64,000 nt of DNA from Chryseobacterium oleae. GTDB taxonomy: Bacteria > Bacteroidota > Bacteroidia > Flavobacteriales > Weeksellaceae. The stretch lies in contig NZ_FOVD01000002.1 in assembly GCF_900115055.1 (NCBI RefSeq), positions 1 to 64,000 of the forward strand, in the 5' to 3' direction. The position numbers and the translations under genes were made by a program. The notes under the pieces are model-generated. The model searched no databases. It worked only from the letters and a program-made list of their open reading frames with translations, and was not told the origin of the DNA. Position 1 is the first letter of the stretch. Each line of letters opens with the position of its first letter. Positions 18,468 to 28,900 of this stretch are shown here, piece after piece.

Positions 18468-19896
18468 TAAATATATAGCAGCCATTGCTCTATCGCTTGT
18501 ACTTACAGGCTGCAGAGCTCCAATGGCCACGGTTATAAAAGATGAAGTAAAAGAAAACCTGCCTCAGAATTTCAATCAGGAAGAGCAGCAGGATGCCAAT
18601 ACAAACAGTGGCACAACTCCATGGAGACAGTTTTTTACAGATCCTAATCTGGTAAGCTTAATTGAAACCGCTTTAAAAAATAACCAGGAATTACTGATCA
18701 CGCTTCAGCAGATTGAAATGGCGAAAAGCAGTGTTTTAGCGAAAAAAGGAAAATTAAGTCCAACTGTTTCAGCCGGAATAGGAGCCGGTGTTAAAAAGGC
18801 AGGGCGTTACACCAGTGAAGGAGCCGGTGATGCCACTACAGAAATAGAACCCGGAAGAGAAATGCCGGATCCGCTTGGGAATTTTGAAGGAGGATTGATG
18901 GCGAACTGGGAGATTGATATCTGGAAAAAGCTCAGAACTGAGAAGGAATCAGCTGTTGCTCATTACCTTTCTACGGTTGAGGGGAAAAACTTCGTTCTGT
19001 CCAGCCTTGTTGAAGAGGTAGCAGACAATTATTATGAATTGCTGGCTTTGGATAATCAACTGGATATTATTCAACAATATATTAAGCTGCAGGAAAGAGC
19101 ATTGGAAATTTCCAAAATTCAGAAAGAAGCTGCTGCGGCTACGGAACTGGCTGTGAAGAAATTTGAAGCTGAACTGGCAAAATCCAAAGCTTCGGAATAC
19201 ACAATCCGCCAGGATATCACAGAGAAAGAAAATGAAATCAATGCACTTCTGGGAAGATATCCGCAACCCATTGTAAGAGCTAAGGAAAGCTTTATGTCTA
19301 CGATGCCACAGACTGTGTATACGGGAATACCGTCTCAGTTACTGGCTAACCGTCCGGATATCAAACAGGCAGAACTGGAATTGAAAGCGGCAAAACTGGA
19401 TGTACAGGCTGCGAGAAAAGAGTTTTATCCGTCACTGGAGATTTCTGCAACGTTAGGATTGGAAGCTTTTAAGCCTTCTTACCTAGTTAAAATGCCGGAA
19501 TCTGTAGCGTATAAACTGGTAGGAGAATTGGCAGGACCGCTCATTAATAAAAGTGCGATCAAAGCGAACTTCCAGACTGCGGATGCGAGACAGATTCAGT
19601 CGTTGTACGAGTATGACAAAACGATTTTGCATGCATATCTGGATGTGGCTAATCTGATGTCAAAGGTTAAAAATATTGACCAATATTATCAGATGAAGTC
19701 GCAGGAAACCAAAGCCCTGGATCAGTCGATTGACATTGCGAACCAATTATTCAGGAATTCAAGAGCAGATTATCTTGAGGTTCTTCTGAATCAAAGGGAT
19801 GCGCTGGATGCGAAAATGGAGCTGATCGAAGCTAAACAGCAACAGCTAAGTACGGTTGTAGATATTTACAAAAGTTTAGGCGGTGGCTGGAAATAA
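18445..19896 (+). CDS. Outer-membrane efflux lipoprotein (TolC/NodT family)
   Basis: A 483-residue channel subunit. Lipobox ALSLVLTGC (Cys22) puts it in the NodT-type lipoprotein group. TolC hallmarks include two OEP repeats, each with long alpha-helical hairpins; RPDIKQAELELKAAKLDVQAARKEFYPS near residues 310-337 (broken here by my quoting) is the typical second-repeat start. Either ATG 18445 or the in-frame ATG 18454 may be used; both overlap the permease gene's end, which implies translational coupling. Operon end is at the 19935 terminator. Confidence 0.93.
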   Translation: MINMKIYNKYIAAIALSLVLTGCRAPMATVIKDEVKENLPQNFNQEEQQDANTNSGTTPWRQFFTDPNLVSLIETALKNNQELLITLQQIEMAKSSVLAKKGKLSPTVSAGIGAGVKKAGRYTSEGAGDATTEIEPGREMPDPLGNFEGGLMANWEIDIWKKLRTEKESAVAHYLSTVEGKNFVLSSLVEEVADNYYELLALDNQLDIIQQYIKLQERALEISKIQKEAAAATELAVKKFEAELAKSKASEYTIRQDITEKENEINALLGRYPQPIVRAKESFMSTMPQTVYTGIPSQLLANRPDIKQAELELKAAKLDVQAARKEFYPSLEISATLGLEAFKPSYLVKMPESVAYKLVGELAGPLINKSAIKANFQTADARQIQSLYEYDKTILHAYLDVANLMSKVKNIDQYYQMKSQETKALDQSIDIANQLFRNSRADYLEVLLNQRDALDAKMELIEAKQQQLSTVVDIYKSLGGGWK

Positions 19897-19934
19897 GAAA
19901 TCATAATTCTATCAATATAAACAGTTAATGTTTT

Positions 19935-19971
19935 GGGCTGATCCTTTCGGGGGTCGGCTCTTTTTATTTTT
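19935..19971 (+). terminator. Terminator of the RND efflux operon
   Basis: Nine-bp stem GGGCTGATC / GGTCGGCTC with G-U pairs, loop CTTTCGGG, followed by TTTTTATTTTT. It lies 39 bases after the outer-membrane gene. Confidence 0.8.
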
Positions 19972-20102
19972 ATGCGACGCGTTCTGTCGTGTTATGAGAT
20001 TGATTTTGTTCATCAATTAATGGCAAATCGTTAATAATATATCAGTTAAGTGAAAATTACATTAAATCTTAATTGAGGGATTTAAAACACGTTAAAAAGT
20101 GT

Positions 20103-20110
20103 TAAATTTG
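20103..20110 (+). promoter_or_regulatory. -7 box TAAATTTG for the T9SS/RHS cluster
   Basis: Exact TAnnTTTG match 44 bases before the ATG at 20155. Because the genes from 20155 to 29842 are nearly contiguous, this could drive the whole cluster. Confidence 0.5.
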
Positions 20111-20154
20111 CCGCAAAATATACAAGCTAATCTTAAACTAAAAATACACAAAAG

Positions 20155-21756
20155 ATGAAGAAATTCTACTCCGGTGCATTGATGGTATGCACGCTTCTGG
20201 GGCTGTCTGCCCAAGAAGTATTGTGGCAGAAAGACATCAAGTCTTCTACACAGAATTTTCTAAGCCAGGTGACCACGACTATTGATCAGCAATATCTTAT
20301 TTCGGGAAGCAGTATCCAAAGCAGTAAGCTTCAGGCTGAAGGCAGTAAGCAAAACAACGGTTACGATTTTCACTTAATTAAGCTTAATCAGCAGGGAGAG
20401 CAGGTTTGGGAGAAGTATTTCTCAGGGCAGAATCATGATTATCTTTCGGCTTCTGTAGCTACTCAGGAAGGAGGTTTTCTTCTGGCCGGAACATCTTATT
20501 CCGGAAAAGGATTGGATAAAAAAGAAGATTCCAAAGGTGGCTCAGATATCTGGCTGATCAGGATCAATGAATTCGGAGATGAGCTTTGGCAGAAAACACT
20601 GGGAAGTTCTTCTGATGAGGAAGCACGATCTGTTATTCAAACAACAGACCTCGGATTCTTTGTAGCCGGAAATGTTCAAAACTCATCTAAAGGGTACGGA
20701 TCAAAAGATGTTTGGATTTCCAGATTGGATAAAAACGGAAAAATACTTTCTGAAACTGTTCTGGGTGGAAAAGGTTTGGATGAAGTGGAGAAAATGATTC
20801 CTACGAGAGATGGCGGAGCGTTGTTGGGGATTTACTCGAGGAGTTCCGAGATCCGGGTTTCGGGTTCTACAGATAAGTCGTCTTCGGCAACCCCGCATCC
20901 CGTATCCCGAACCGCTAAGTCTACGGATAATTTCGGCGAGGGCGACTACTGGATCGTCAAACTCGACAAAACCGGAAAAGTAGAATGGGAGAAGAACTTT
21001 GGAGGAAAAGGCGATGATCATATCAGAACATTGGCGTTGACATCTGCAGGATATGTAATCGGTGGAGAATCCAGATCAGAAAAGTCAGGAAATAAAACGG
21101 TAGGAATTGAGGAAGGAACAGATTTGTGGTTGATTTCTTTAAATGAAAGAGGCGATGAGATCTGGCAAAAGTCTTTCAATTTCAAGAACCGTGATATTCT
21201 GATGGGGATGAGCGTCCTTCATTCAGCAGATGATAAATCCTCAAAAGGAATTCTTTTAGGAGGCTATACGCAGGCAGAAGGAAAAATACAAACGGATGAT
21301 GAAACGTTCTGGATGTTGTACCTGAACCAAGATGGCAATGAAGCGTGGAGAAAATATGTGAAAGGAGAATCCAGAAAGAAAGAAGAAAGGCTTTCAGATA
21401 TTAAGCTGAACAGAGATGGCTCAATCATCCTTGCAGGAACCAGCGCGGAAGAACTTGGAAAAGAGAACTGGAAGATTGTGAAACTTGGAGACAGCCAGAT
21501 CAATAAATTAATTGAAAAACAAGACATCAAGATCTATCCGAATCCGGTATCCGATTATGCTTATGTAGAAATAGGCTTTGACTTTAAAGAAGCTGATATT
21601 ATGCTGTATGATATGGGTGGAAGACAACTTCAGAGCTTGAAGACGAAGAATAAGGTGACGAAGATCAATACTCAGAATTTGATTCAGGGGGCTTATCTGG
21701 TGACGATAAAGACGGATGGGAATAAAATGGCGAATGCCAAACTGATTAAAAAATAA
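20155..21756 (+). CDS. Type IX secreted beta-propeller protein with C-terminal sorting domain
   Basis: A 533-residue exported protein: signal peptide MKKFYSGALMVCTLLGLSAQ, then repeated beta-propeller-like blades marked by 'DIWLIRINEFGDELWQKTLG' and its relatives near residues 135, 183, 262, 322 and 405. The end (about 455-533) is a T9SS type A sorting domain: IKIYPNPVSDYAYVEIG, LYDMGGRQLQSLKT and GAYLVTIKTDGNKMANAKLI. Residues about 230-252 are coded by an in-frame palindromic repeat element (20843-20913), rich in Ser and Pro, GC-rich unlike the rest. The gene is five bases upstream of the RHS-like protein gene, so an operon is likely. Role is unknown; cell-surface exposure is inferred from the sorting domain. 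Confidence 0.85.
   Translation: MKKFYSGALMVCTLLGLSAQEVLWQKDIKSSTQNFLSQVTTTIDQQYLISGSSIQSSKLQAEGSKQNNGYDFHLIKLNQQGEQVWEKYFSGQNHDYLSASVATQEGGFLLAGTSYSGKGLDKKEDSKGGSDIWLIRINEFGDELWQKTLGSSSDEEARSVIQTTDLGFFVAGNVQNSSKGYGSKDVWISRLDKNGKILSETVLGGKGLDEVEKMIPTRDGGALLGIYSRSSEIRVSGSTDKSSSATPHPVSRTAKSTDNFGEGDYWIVKLDKTGKVEWEKNFGGKGDDHIRTLALTSAGYVIGGESRSEKSGNKTVGIEEGTDLWLISLNERGDEIWQKSFNFKNRDILMGMSVLHSADDKSSKGILLGGYTQAEGKIQTDDETFWMLYLNQDGNEAWRKYVKGESRKKEERLSDIKLNRDGSIILAGTSAEELGKENWKIVKLGDSQINKLIEKQDIKIYPNPVSDYAYVEIGFDFKEADIMLYDMGGRQLQSLKTKNKVTKINTQNLIQGAYLVTIKTDGNKMANAKLIKK
20843..20913. repeat. Palindromic repeat element inserted in frame in a gene
   Basis: Left arm 20843-20866 and right arm 20891-20913 are imperfect inverted repeats around GTTC-G-GAT-CGGG-T-CGGG. 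The right arm (GCATCCCGTATCCCGAACC) resembles intergenic copies at 33787-33814 and 62029-62076. The host reading frame stays open through it. Confidence 0.6.
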
Positions 21757-21761
21757 CACAA

Positions 21762-24700
21762 ATGAAAAAAATATTATGTCTTCTGACGTTCTTATCTGTG
21801 TGTATCCACGCACAAAATAATATTCAAAAATCATTACCCGACATTAAGCCACCATCAGCGGAAACTTATAAATTCAGTGTCTATGGATTGGATTTTAACA
21901 ATTCCCCTTCAGGCGATTTCTCTTATAATTTTCCAATCTATACAGTTGGAAATTCTATTAATTTGCCTGTAAACCTATCATATAATAGTGGAGTTAAAGT
22001 TGACGATATAGGAGGAAATATCGGTGTTTCCTGGCAATTGGTTGCAGGAGGAGCCATTTCAAGGGTGGTAAGAGACGAACAGGATGAAACCTCGTCAGCG
22101 GAATGGTTTCCCCAGACCATAGACGAAACTGCCAATGCAAATCAGATAAAAGGAGCAGCCCATCCTGATAATTCTATTGATACAGAATATGACTGGTTTA
22201 GTTTTTCTCTTTCAAATGGGCTTTCAGGTCAGTTTTATATTGACAAGAGCTTAAACATCCACTACAATGGGGGCGATGGTTCAAAATTATCAATAACCGA
22301 TAAAACAACAATGGTTACCCAGTTTGGTAAAAACTTAGAATTTGTTCTCATAGATAATCAAGGAAATAAATATTATTTCGGAGGTGAGGAAAAATTTATG
22401 GAGAGAACTAAAATCGATTATAAAGGACCGGATAAATATTATACTTCAGGATGGTATTTAGCCAAGGTAATTACCAACAAAAACGAGATTATAAATTTTG
22501 ATTATTCTATTGAAAGCATTAGCTACTACGCTTCAATGAGTGCTTCTTTCAGCGTTTCAGAGAGCTGTTGTGTGCCTAATACCTATGAAAACAGTGGTAT
22601 TACAAAAAGTAAAACTACAATGGTTTCATTAAAACCAAGACTTTTAAGCATTAATGATGACAAAGCTAGAATTAATTTCATTTATGATAAGACAAGAAAA
22701 GACCTGATCAATGGAGATGGAAGACTTCTTACCTCCGTTACAATTCTTGCTAAACAAAACAATCAGCCCATAAAAAATTATTCATTAAACTATGATGATG
22801 TAAATGCCGGATCGGCTGTAACCTACTATGATCTATCCCCATCGGAACAAAGTACGGTCAACCGTCATTTTTTAAAAAATATTCAGGATGCAGTATCCAA
22901 TGAAAAATTCAGATTTGAATATTATTCGAAAGAAAACATTCCTGCAAGATTTAGTTTAGCAACGGATTTTTATGGATATTCAAACGGAAAATACAATCAA
23001 ACCCCTTTTGCTAATGTATCCGGAAAGATTCCTAATCATATTTTCAGTAAAACCAACGGCTATGCTTCAGCCAATAAAGAAGTAGAGCCGGAAAGCACAT
23101 ATTTTGGAAACTTAAAGAGAATTTACTATCCGACAGGAGGTTATTCTGAGGTAACTTATGAATCCAACAGTTCAATGGAAACCGTTCAGGTTGAAAAATT
23201 TGAAGGTATGGGTCTGCAGGCTTCGAGAGCTTGTGTCGGTCCGAGAACAGTCAGCAAGAAATTTACCTTTGTTTCTAATGGATCACCTATCACCTATGCT
23301 GCAACAGCTTCAACAAATTATTTGGATTGTGGACAGCCTGATTTTCATGAAGTACACGGAATAAGTATCCGAGATCTAACTGATCCTGCCGTTCCCGTAA
23401 ATAGCAGCAGTGGCAGCTATAATGTAGGTCTCAATACGAACAACTGCTACACAGGGCTCCCACATGATACCTGCCCGGTGAATACCATAGCGGGACATAC
23501 CTATGAAGTAGAATATTCTGTAACGTCTTACTTTGGAAGAATAGACGGGTTTGCGTCTGTAAATTATAATTCGCGCTATGAAATGGAGGATGTATTAAAA
23601 CATTATGGAGGAAGCAGGGTGAAAAAAATTGAAGAAAACAATACAGAAGGTGGATCATACACGCGGTTATTCTACTATAATAAGCTAGCAGAGAGGACAT
23701 CTCCAAAGAAAAGTATTGCTAATGCAGGTACTCCAAAGTTATTTGATTATATAATGACAAAAAGAAATTGTGCTTTGGAGTGTAACTCTTCGGGTTCAGG
23801 TAATCCTATCATTTCATCAACTTCAATTCCTGCCTATCGTTTTTATAAGGATAATATTTTAACTGATTTCAATGACAGATCAAATAAAATATTTTATCAG
23901 TCGATAACGGAATTGATTAACGGGAATAAGGCTATTGAAAGAAACTATGAATACGAATGGGATGCTAACTCATATGCATATAGTCCACGAATTTTTGATG
24001 CACCACACAGTAATAGCGGGCAATTAAAAAGAGGGCTTTTAAAGAATGAAAAACAATATGCTTTTAGAAATAATGATTTTACTGTTTTTAAGGAAAAGGA
24101 TAACAGATATAGCTTCGCACAAAATACAATAACCTCATTTATTTTCAGGGAGAATTTTTCATTGAGCACAGGTTATCTTTATAATCCACAGGATGGTCCT
24201 ATTCCTAATATATCATACACGTTCTATCAAAATTATTATGGATATTCCAAATTGATTGAAACTGTTTCAAAAGAATATATTGGAGGTCAGGTAATGGAAA
24301 CTAAAGTAAATACTGATTATAACAATCTTCAACATTTGCAGCCTACCCTTCAAAAGATTACTTCTCCGGATGCATCTATAAATGAAACAAATTATTCTTA
24401 TGCTCACGAAAAGGGAAATCAAAGACTAATCAATGCCAATATGATAGGTATACCATTGGAAACGGAGGTTAAAGAAAATGGTAAGGTAATCAACAAATCA
24501 GAAACAAAATTTGAGAGCCCAATCCATTTACTCCCTACGTCTGCATTGTCATTTGATTTACAGAATCCAGCTATTGGTTCTACGGAACTTACTTATGATC
24601 AATATGATCCAAAAGGAAACCTTCAGCAGTATACTACAAAAAATGGTATTTCCACAACTATTATCTGGGGTTACAATAAAACCCAGCCTATTGCCAAAAT

Positions 24701-25043
24701 AGAAGGCGCAAAACTTTCAGATATCAGCCAGTCATTAATTGATAATATCGTCAATGCCTCAGACAATGATGCCTTGTTGGGTACAGAGGCTTCCGAACAA
24801 TCATTGGTTACCGCTTTAGATCAGTTCAGAAATAATTCTGCATTATTGAGTTATCAGATCAATACCTATACCTACGATCCTCTGATCGGTGTAAAAAGTA
24901 TTACTCCTCCTTCCGGAATCAGAGAGATCTATATTTATGACACAGCCAATAGATTGAAAGAAGTGAAACAGCTTGATAAAGATGCTTCCAGAAATCCTGT
25001 GTACAAGATCCTTAAAGAATTCAAATACAATTACAAACAATAA
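21762..25043 (+). CDS. RHS-like secreted protein without RHS core
   Basis: A 1093-residue protein with a signal peptide (MKKILCLLTFLSVCIHAQ) and a beta-rich N-terminal region typical of Bacteroidota RHS/SpvB-related shells: GDFSYNFPIYTVGNSINLPV near 47-66 and GVSWQLVAGGAISRVV near 88. YD-like repeats appear toward the C-terminus (LTYDQYDPKGNLQQYTT near 940; IREIYIYDTANRLKEVKQ near 1050). It stops at a plain end without the RHS core and C-terminal toxin. It sits five bases after the T9SS gene and 11 before the tail-fibre-like gene. Probably part of an RHS cage or its surface partner; that is inference. Confidence 0.75.
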   Translation: MKKILCLLTFLSVCIHAQNNIQKSLPDIKPPSAETYKFSVYGLDFNNSPSGDFSYNFPIYTVGNSINLPVNLSYNSGVKVDDIGGNIGVSWQLVAGGAISRVVRDEQDETSSAEWFPQTIDETANANQIKGAAHPDNSIDTEYDWFSFSLSNGLSGQFYIDKSLNIHYNGGDGSKLSITDKTTMVTQFGKNLEFVLIDNQGNKYYFGGEEKFMERTKIDYKGPDKYYTSGWYLAKVITNKNEIINFDYSIESISYYASMSASFSVSESCCVPNTYENSGITKSKTTMVSLKPRLLSINDDKARINFIYDKTRKDLINGDGRLLTSVTILAKQNNQPIKNYSLNYDDVNAGSAVTYYDLSPSEQSTVNRHFLKNIQDAVSNEKFRFEYYSKENIPARFSLATDFYGYSNGKYNQTPFANVSGKIPNHIFSKTNGYASANKEVEPESTYFGNLKRIYYPTGGYSEVTYESNSSMETVQVEKFEGMGLQASRACVGPRTVSKKFTFVSNGSPITYAATASTNYLDCGQPDFHEVHGISIRDLTDPAVPVNSSSGSYNVGLNTNNCYTGLPHDTCPVNTIAGHTYEVEYSVTSYFGRIDGFASVNYNSRYEMEDVLKHYGGSRVKKIEENNTEGGSYTRLFYYNKLAERTSPKKSIANAGTPKLFDYIMTKRNCALECNSSGSGNPIISSTSIPAYRFYKDNILTDFNDRSNKIFYQSITELINGNKAIERNYEYEWDANSYAYSPRIFDAPHSNSGQLKRGLLKNEKQYAFRNNDFTVFKEKDNRYSFAQNTITSFIFRENFSLSTGYLYNPQDGPIPNISYTFYQNYYGYSKLIETVSKEYIGGQVMETKVNTDYNNLQHLQPTLQKITSPDASINETNYSYAHEKGNQRLINANMIGIPLETEVKENGKVINKSETKFESPIHLLPTSALSFDLQNPAIGSTELTYDQYDPKGNLQQYTTKNGISTTIIWGYNKTQPIAKIEGAKLSDISQSLIDNIVNASDNDALLGTEASEQSLVTALDQFRNNSALLSYQINTYTYDPLIGVKSITPPSGIREIYIYDTANRLKEVKQLDKDASRNPVYKILKEFKYNYKQ

Positions 25044-25054
25044 AAACTCAAATT

Positions 25055-25900
25055 ATGAAAAAAACAATATTCATTGCAGGCCTTTTTGCGGCTCAATTGG
25101 CTTCGGCACAACTATATACATCTGGCGGAAGTATAAACCCAACATCTACTCCTTCATCTGGAAATACAGGAATAGGAACTTCTGCTCCCAAAGAAAAATT
25201 AGACGTTTTGGGTAATATCTTAGCTGGTAATACAAATTCTACCGAAGGGATGAATGCATTTGCTATTAGATATGAAGACGGATCAATTAATAATTGGGGA
25301 TCCTTAAGAAGTTCATCATCAACCTATATGGGTTTTGGTGTTAAAGCAAACGGTTCAGGCCTTGGATGGTTATCCAGTAATGGAACACTTGATTTTGCAA
25401 AAGTAGCGATCACGCTTGATAATGAAGGATTCAGCTTTTTAACCAAGCCTAATCAGCAGATTGCCTTGAACACACCTGTGACCATGAATGAAGTTATGAA
25501 GATTTCACTTAATGGGAATGCCTTACTACAAGGAAAACTGGAGGCCAAAGAACTCAAAGTGACCCTGACTCCGACAGCCGATTTCGTGTTTGAAGAAAAC
25601 TACGATCTGCCAAAGTTGGAAGAAGTAGCACAGCATATTAAAGAGAAAAAGCATTTACCGGAAATAGCTTCAGCCAAAGTCATGGAAAAAGAAGGAGTTA
25701 ATGTTGGTGAATTTCAGATTAAACTTCTGCAAAAGATCGAAGAGCTTACTTTGTATGTGATTGAACAAAACAGACAGTTAAAAGATCAGCAGGAAAAAAT
25801 TCAGAAATTAGAAACAGAAAATACGGATTTAGGAAAAGCCGTTTTAGACATTAAGCAGCTGAAAGAAGAGCTTATTAAGATGAAATCCACCACCCATTAA
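25055..25900 (+). CDS. Tail-fibre-like secreted protein (S74-like/coiled-coil end)
   Basis: 281 residues with signal peptide MKKTIFIAGLFAAQLASAQ. The middle has TGIGTSAPKEKLDVLGN near 42-58, the phrase seen in Bacteroidota tail-fibre-domain and endosialidase-chaperone-like proteins, and LTPTADFVFEENYDLPKLEE near 171-190 and HLPEIASAKVMEKEGVNVGE near 199-218, its usual C-terminal part. The end (225-281) is a heptad-type coiled coil. No catalytic Ser/Lys dyad of a full S74 chaperone is obvious. Lies between two RHS-type genes (11 and 9 base gaps), suggesting it is co-expressed with them. Confidence 0.75.
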   Translation: MKKTIFIAGLFAAQLASAQLYTSGGSINPTSTPSSGNTGIGTSAPKEKLDVLGNILAGNTNSTEGMNAFAIRYEDGSINNWGSLRSSSSTYMGFGVKANGSGLGWLSSNGTLDFAKVAITLDNEGFSFLTKPNQQIALNTPVTMNEVMKISLNGNALLQGKLEAKELKVTLTPTADFVFEENYDLPKLEEVAQHIKEKKHLPEIASAKVMEKEGVNVGEFQIKLLQKIEELTLYVIEQNRQLKDQQEKIQKLETENTDLGKAVLDIKQLKEELIKMKSTTH

Positions 25901-25909
25901 TTAAAAATT

Positions 25910-28900
25910 ATGTATAAAAAATTATATATAAGCATAGGATTGCTATGGGGGATGCATCATTACGGACAGGTGGTGTTAACTTCTCCTCCTGCTCCCAATA
26001 CGGAAGTGGCAGATCCTCAAAGTATACGGATGCTCCCAGGATTCAAATTTAATTCTGTTAACGGAACATTCCGGGCCTATATCGGAGGATCCAATCCTAA
26101 TAATCCGGGAAATACCTATACACCCATCACCGTTGATTATTCGGCGAATATCTCCAATACTGAAAATTATGTATATACCAGACAGTATTTAGTTCCTACC
26201 GAAGTTTCAAACGGATCGCTGCAACAGATACAGAGTGTTCAGTTTTTTGACGGCCTTGGAAGACCTAAACAGTCGGTGAGCATTAAATCTACCCCTACCG
26301 GCAAAGATATGGTAACCCATATTCCTTATGATGGATTTGGACGGCAGGTAGACAGCTGGCTTCCGGTTCCGATGGCATCCCAGAGTGGAAATATCCAGAC
26401 CGGAGTGGAAGGGGCTGTCAATGCGTATTATCAGTCCAACGGGATTAATGATTCCTTTCCCTTCAGCCATGAAAATTTAGAAAACTCTCCGCTTGACAGG
26501 ATTCTGAGCCAGAAAAATCCAGGGGCCGACTGGCAGAACAAACCTGTTGTTTTTGGCTATGATACCAATACAGCAGGCGAGGTAAAAAAATACACCACAA
26601 CAGTCACGAATTGGGCGGATGGAGTGACTTCTTCCGAATTACTTCTGTCCGGAACTTACGGAGAAGCTCAACTGTATAAAAATACCGTTACGGATGAAGA
26701 CAACAATAAAACCATAGAATTCAAGAATGGTAAGGGACAGACTCTATTGGTGAGAAAAGTCATCAATGCTTCAGAAAATGCAGATACCTATTATGTGTAC
26801 AATGAATATGACCAGCTGGCCATTGTAGTTCCGCCATTGGCTTCTGCTTCCTCGTCAGTATCTGCTTCCGCTCTGGAACATCTGTGTTATCATTATAAAT
26901 ATGATGGCAGAAGCAGACTGGTAGAAAAGAAACTTCCCGGAAAAGGTTGGGAACAGATGGTATACAATAAGAAGGATCAGGTGATTCTGTATCGGGATAC
27001 CGTTCTGAAAAATGGAATTACCAATTTTACAGCTGACCAGTCGTGGAATTTTACCAAATATGATCAGTTTGGAAGAGTTACCTACACCGGAATTTCAAGG
27101 GATGGTACTCCGAGACAGAACATCCAGAATTATGTCGATAATCAGGCTGCGAATGTTTCTTACGAAGCCCGTGGAGGTAGTTTTGACTTAAGTGGAATGA
27201 ATATAGAGTACGGAAACGTTTCCTATCCTACGAGTATTGATAAAATCCTTACGGTCAGTTATTATGATACCTATCCACAAGGAGCACCGGCGGTTTCCGC
27301 GACCATTTTAGGCCAGGAAGTACTGCCTCAGTCTACCCAGTCCTCGAATGTCAGCACAAAAAGTCTGTCTACGGCATCTTATGTGAAAAACATTGACAAT
27401 GACAGTTGGACGAAATCATATACTTATTATGATAAGAAAGGGAGGGCAATATCCACTTATTCTGTGAATCATCTCGGAGGATATACCAAAACAGAAAGCT
27501 TCCTGAAATTTTCAGGGGTTCTGGAATATACGCTTACTGAGCATAAAAGAGCCGCAGATGCCACTAAAGTCAACATCAAAGAGACTTTTGAGTACGATCA
27601 TCAGGAAAGACTGGTAAGACATTGGAATGAAGTAAATGGCGGAGTAAAGGAACTTCTTGCCGAAAATCTGTACAATGACCTCGGACAGGTTCAGACCAAA
27701 AATGTAGGAAATACAACAGGCAGTCCACTTCAGAGTGTCAAATACGCATACAATATCAGAGGATGGCTTACGAAACTTAATGAACCTTCCAATCTGCAGA
27801 ATAAACTCTTTGCTTACGAGCTGAGGTACAGCAAACCGGACAGCCAGTTTTCAGGTTCTGCAAGGTACAATGGAAATATCTCACAGATGTCATGGATTAC
27901 CCAAAGCGATGCTGTACTCAGAAATTACTCCTATGAATATGATGGTCTCAACCGTCTTAAAGAAGGACGTTTCTGGGATGCCATGAATTTAGACAGAGGA
28001 GAATACCATGAGCAGCTTACCTATGACCTGAATGGGAATATTAAATCTCTTCTCAGAAGAGGAAAACAGCTTCCCGGCTATACCGCTCCTGAAGTGATGG
28101 ACGACCTGGAATACCACTATGAAAATGGTGAACAGAGTAATAAGTTAGCCTACCTTAAAGAGGTGGGAACGGGTAATGCCTTAAGCGGTTATCCGCTTTC
28201 ATCAGGAAGCACCGGAAGCACAATAAGCTATGACCTGAACGGAAATATGACAGTTCAGCAGGATAAAGGGATCTCTATTCAATATAATTATTTAAATTTA
28301 CCGGGAAAGGTTACCCAGAATACTAAAGTAACAGATTATACCTATAGAGCAGATGGAGTAAAAGTAAGAAAGCTCTTTGGTACAGAGACCACAGATTATT
28401 TAGACGGTTTCCAATATGAAAATGGGACGTTGAAATTTTTCCCTACCGCAGAAGGTTATTTTAATTTTGAAACCGGGAAGTATGTGTATAATTATACCGA
28501 CCATCTTGGGAATACAAGATTGAGTTACTTTAAAAATGGCTCAGGAGTAGAAATCATAGATGAGAGTAATTATTATCCTTTTGGATTGAAGCATGAAGGG
28601 TATAATGTTTTATCTGGAAATCCAGCGTATAAATATAAGTACAATGGCAAGGAGCTTCAGGAGAGTGGGATGTATGATTATGGTGCGAGGTTTTATATGC
28701 CGGAGATTGGAAGATGGGGTGTGCATGATCCTCTGTCTGAAACGACGTTACAACCGTATAGTTATGCAGATAATAATCCTATTTTTTATAATGATCCGAC
28801 AGGTATGATTGCGCAACAACCTGAAGCTATTGCAACAATTTATAAGAATAAAAGAACAGGAGAGGAGGTAAATGTTAACGACGGAGTCAATGAAACTGTT

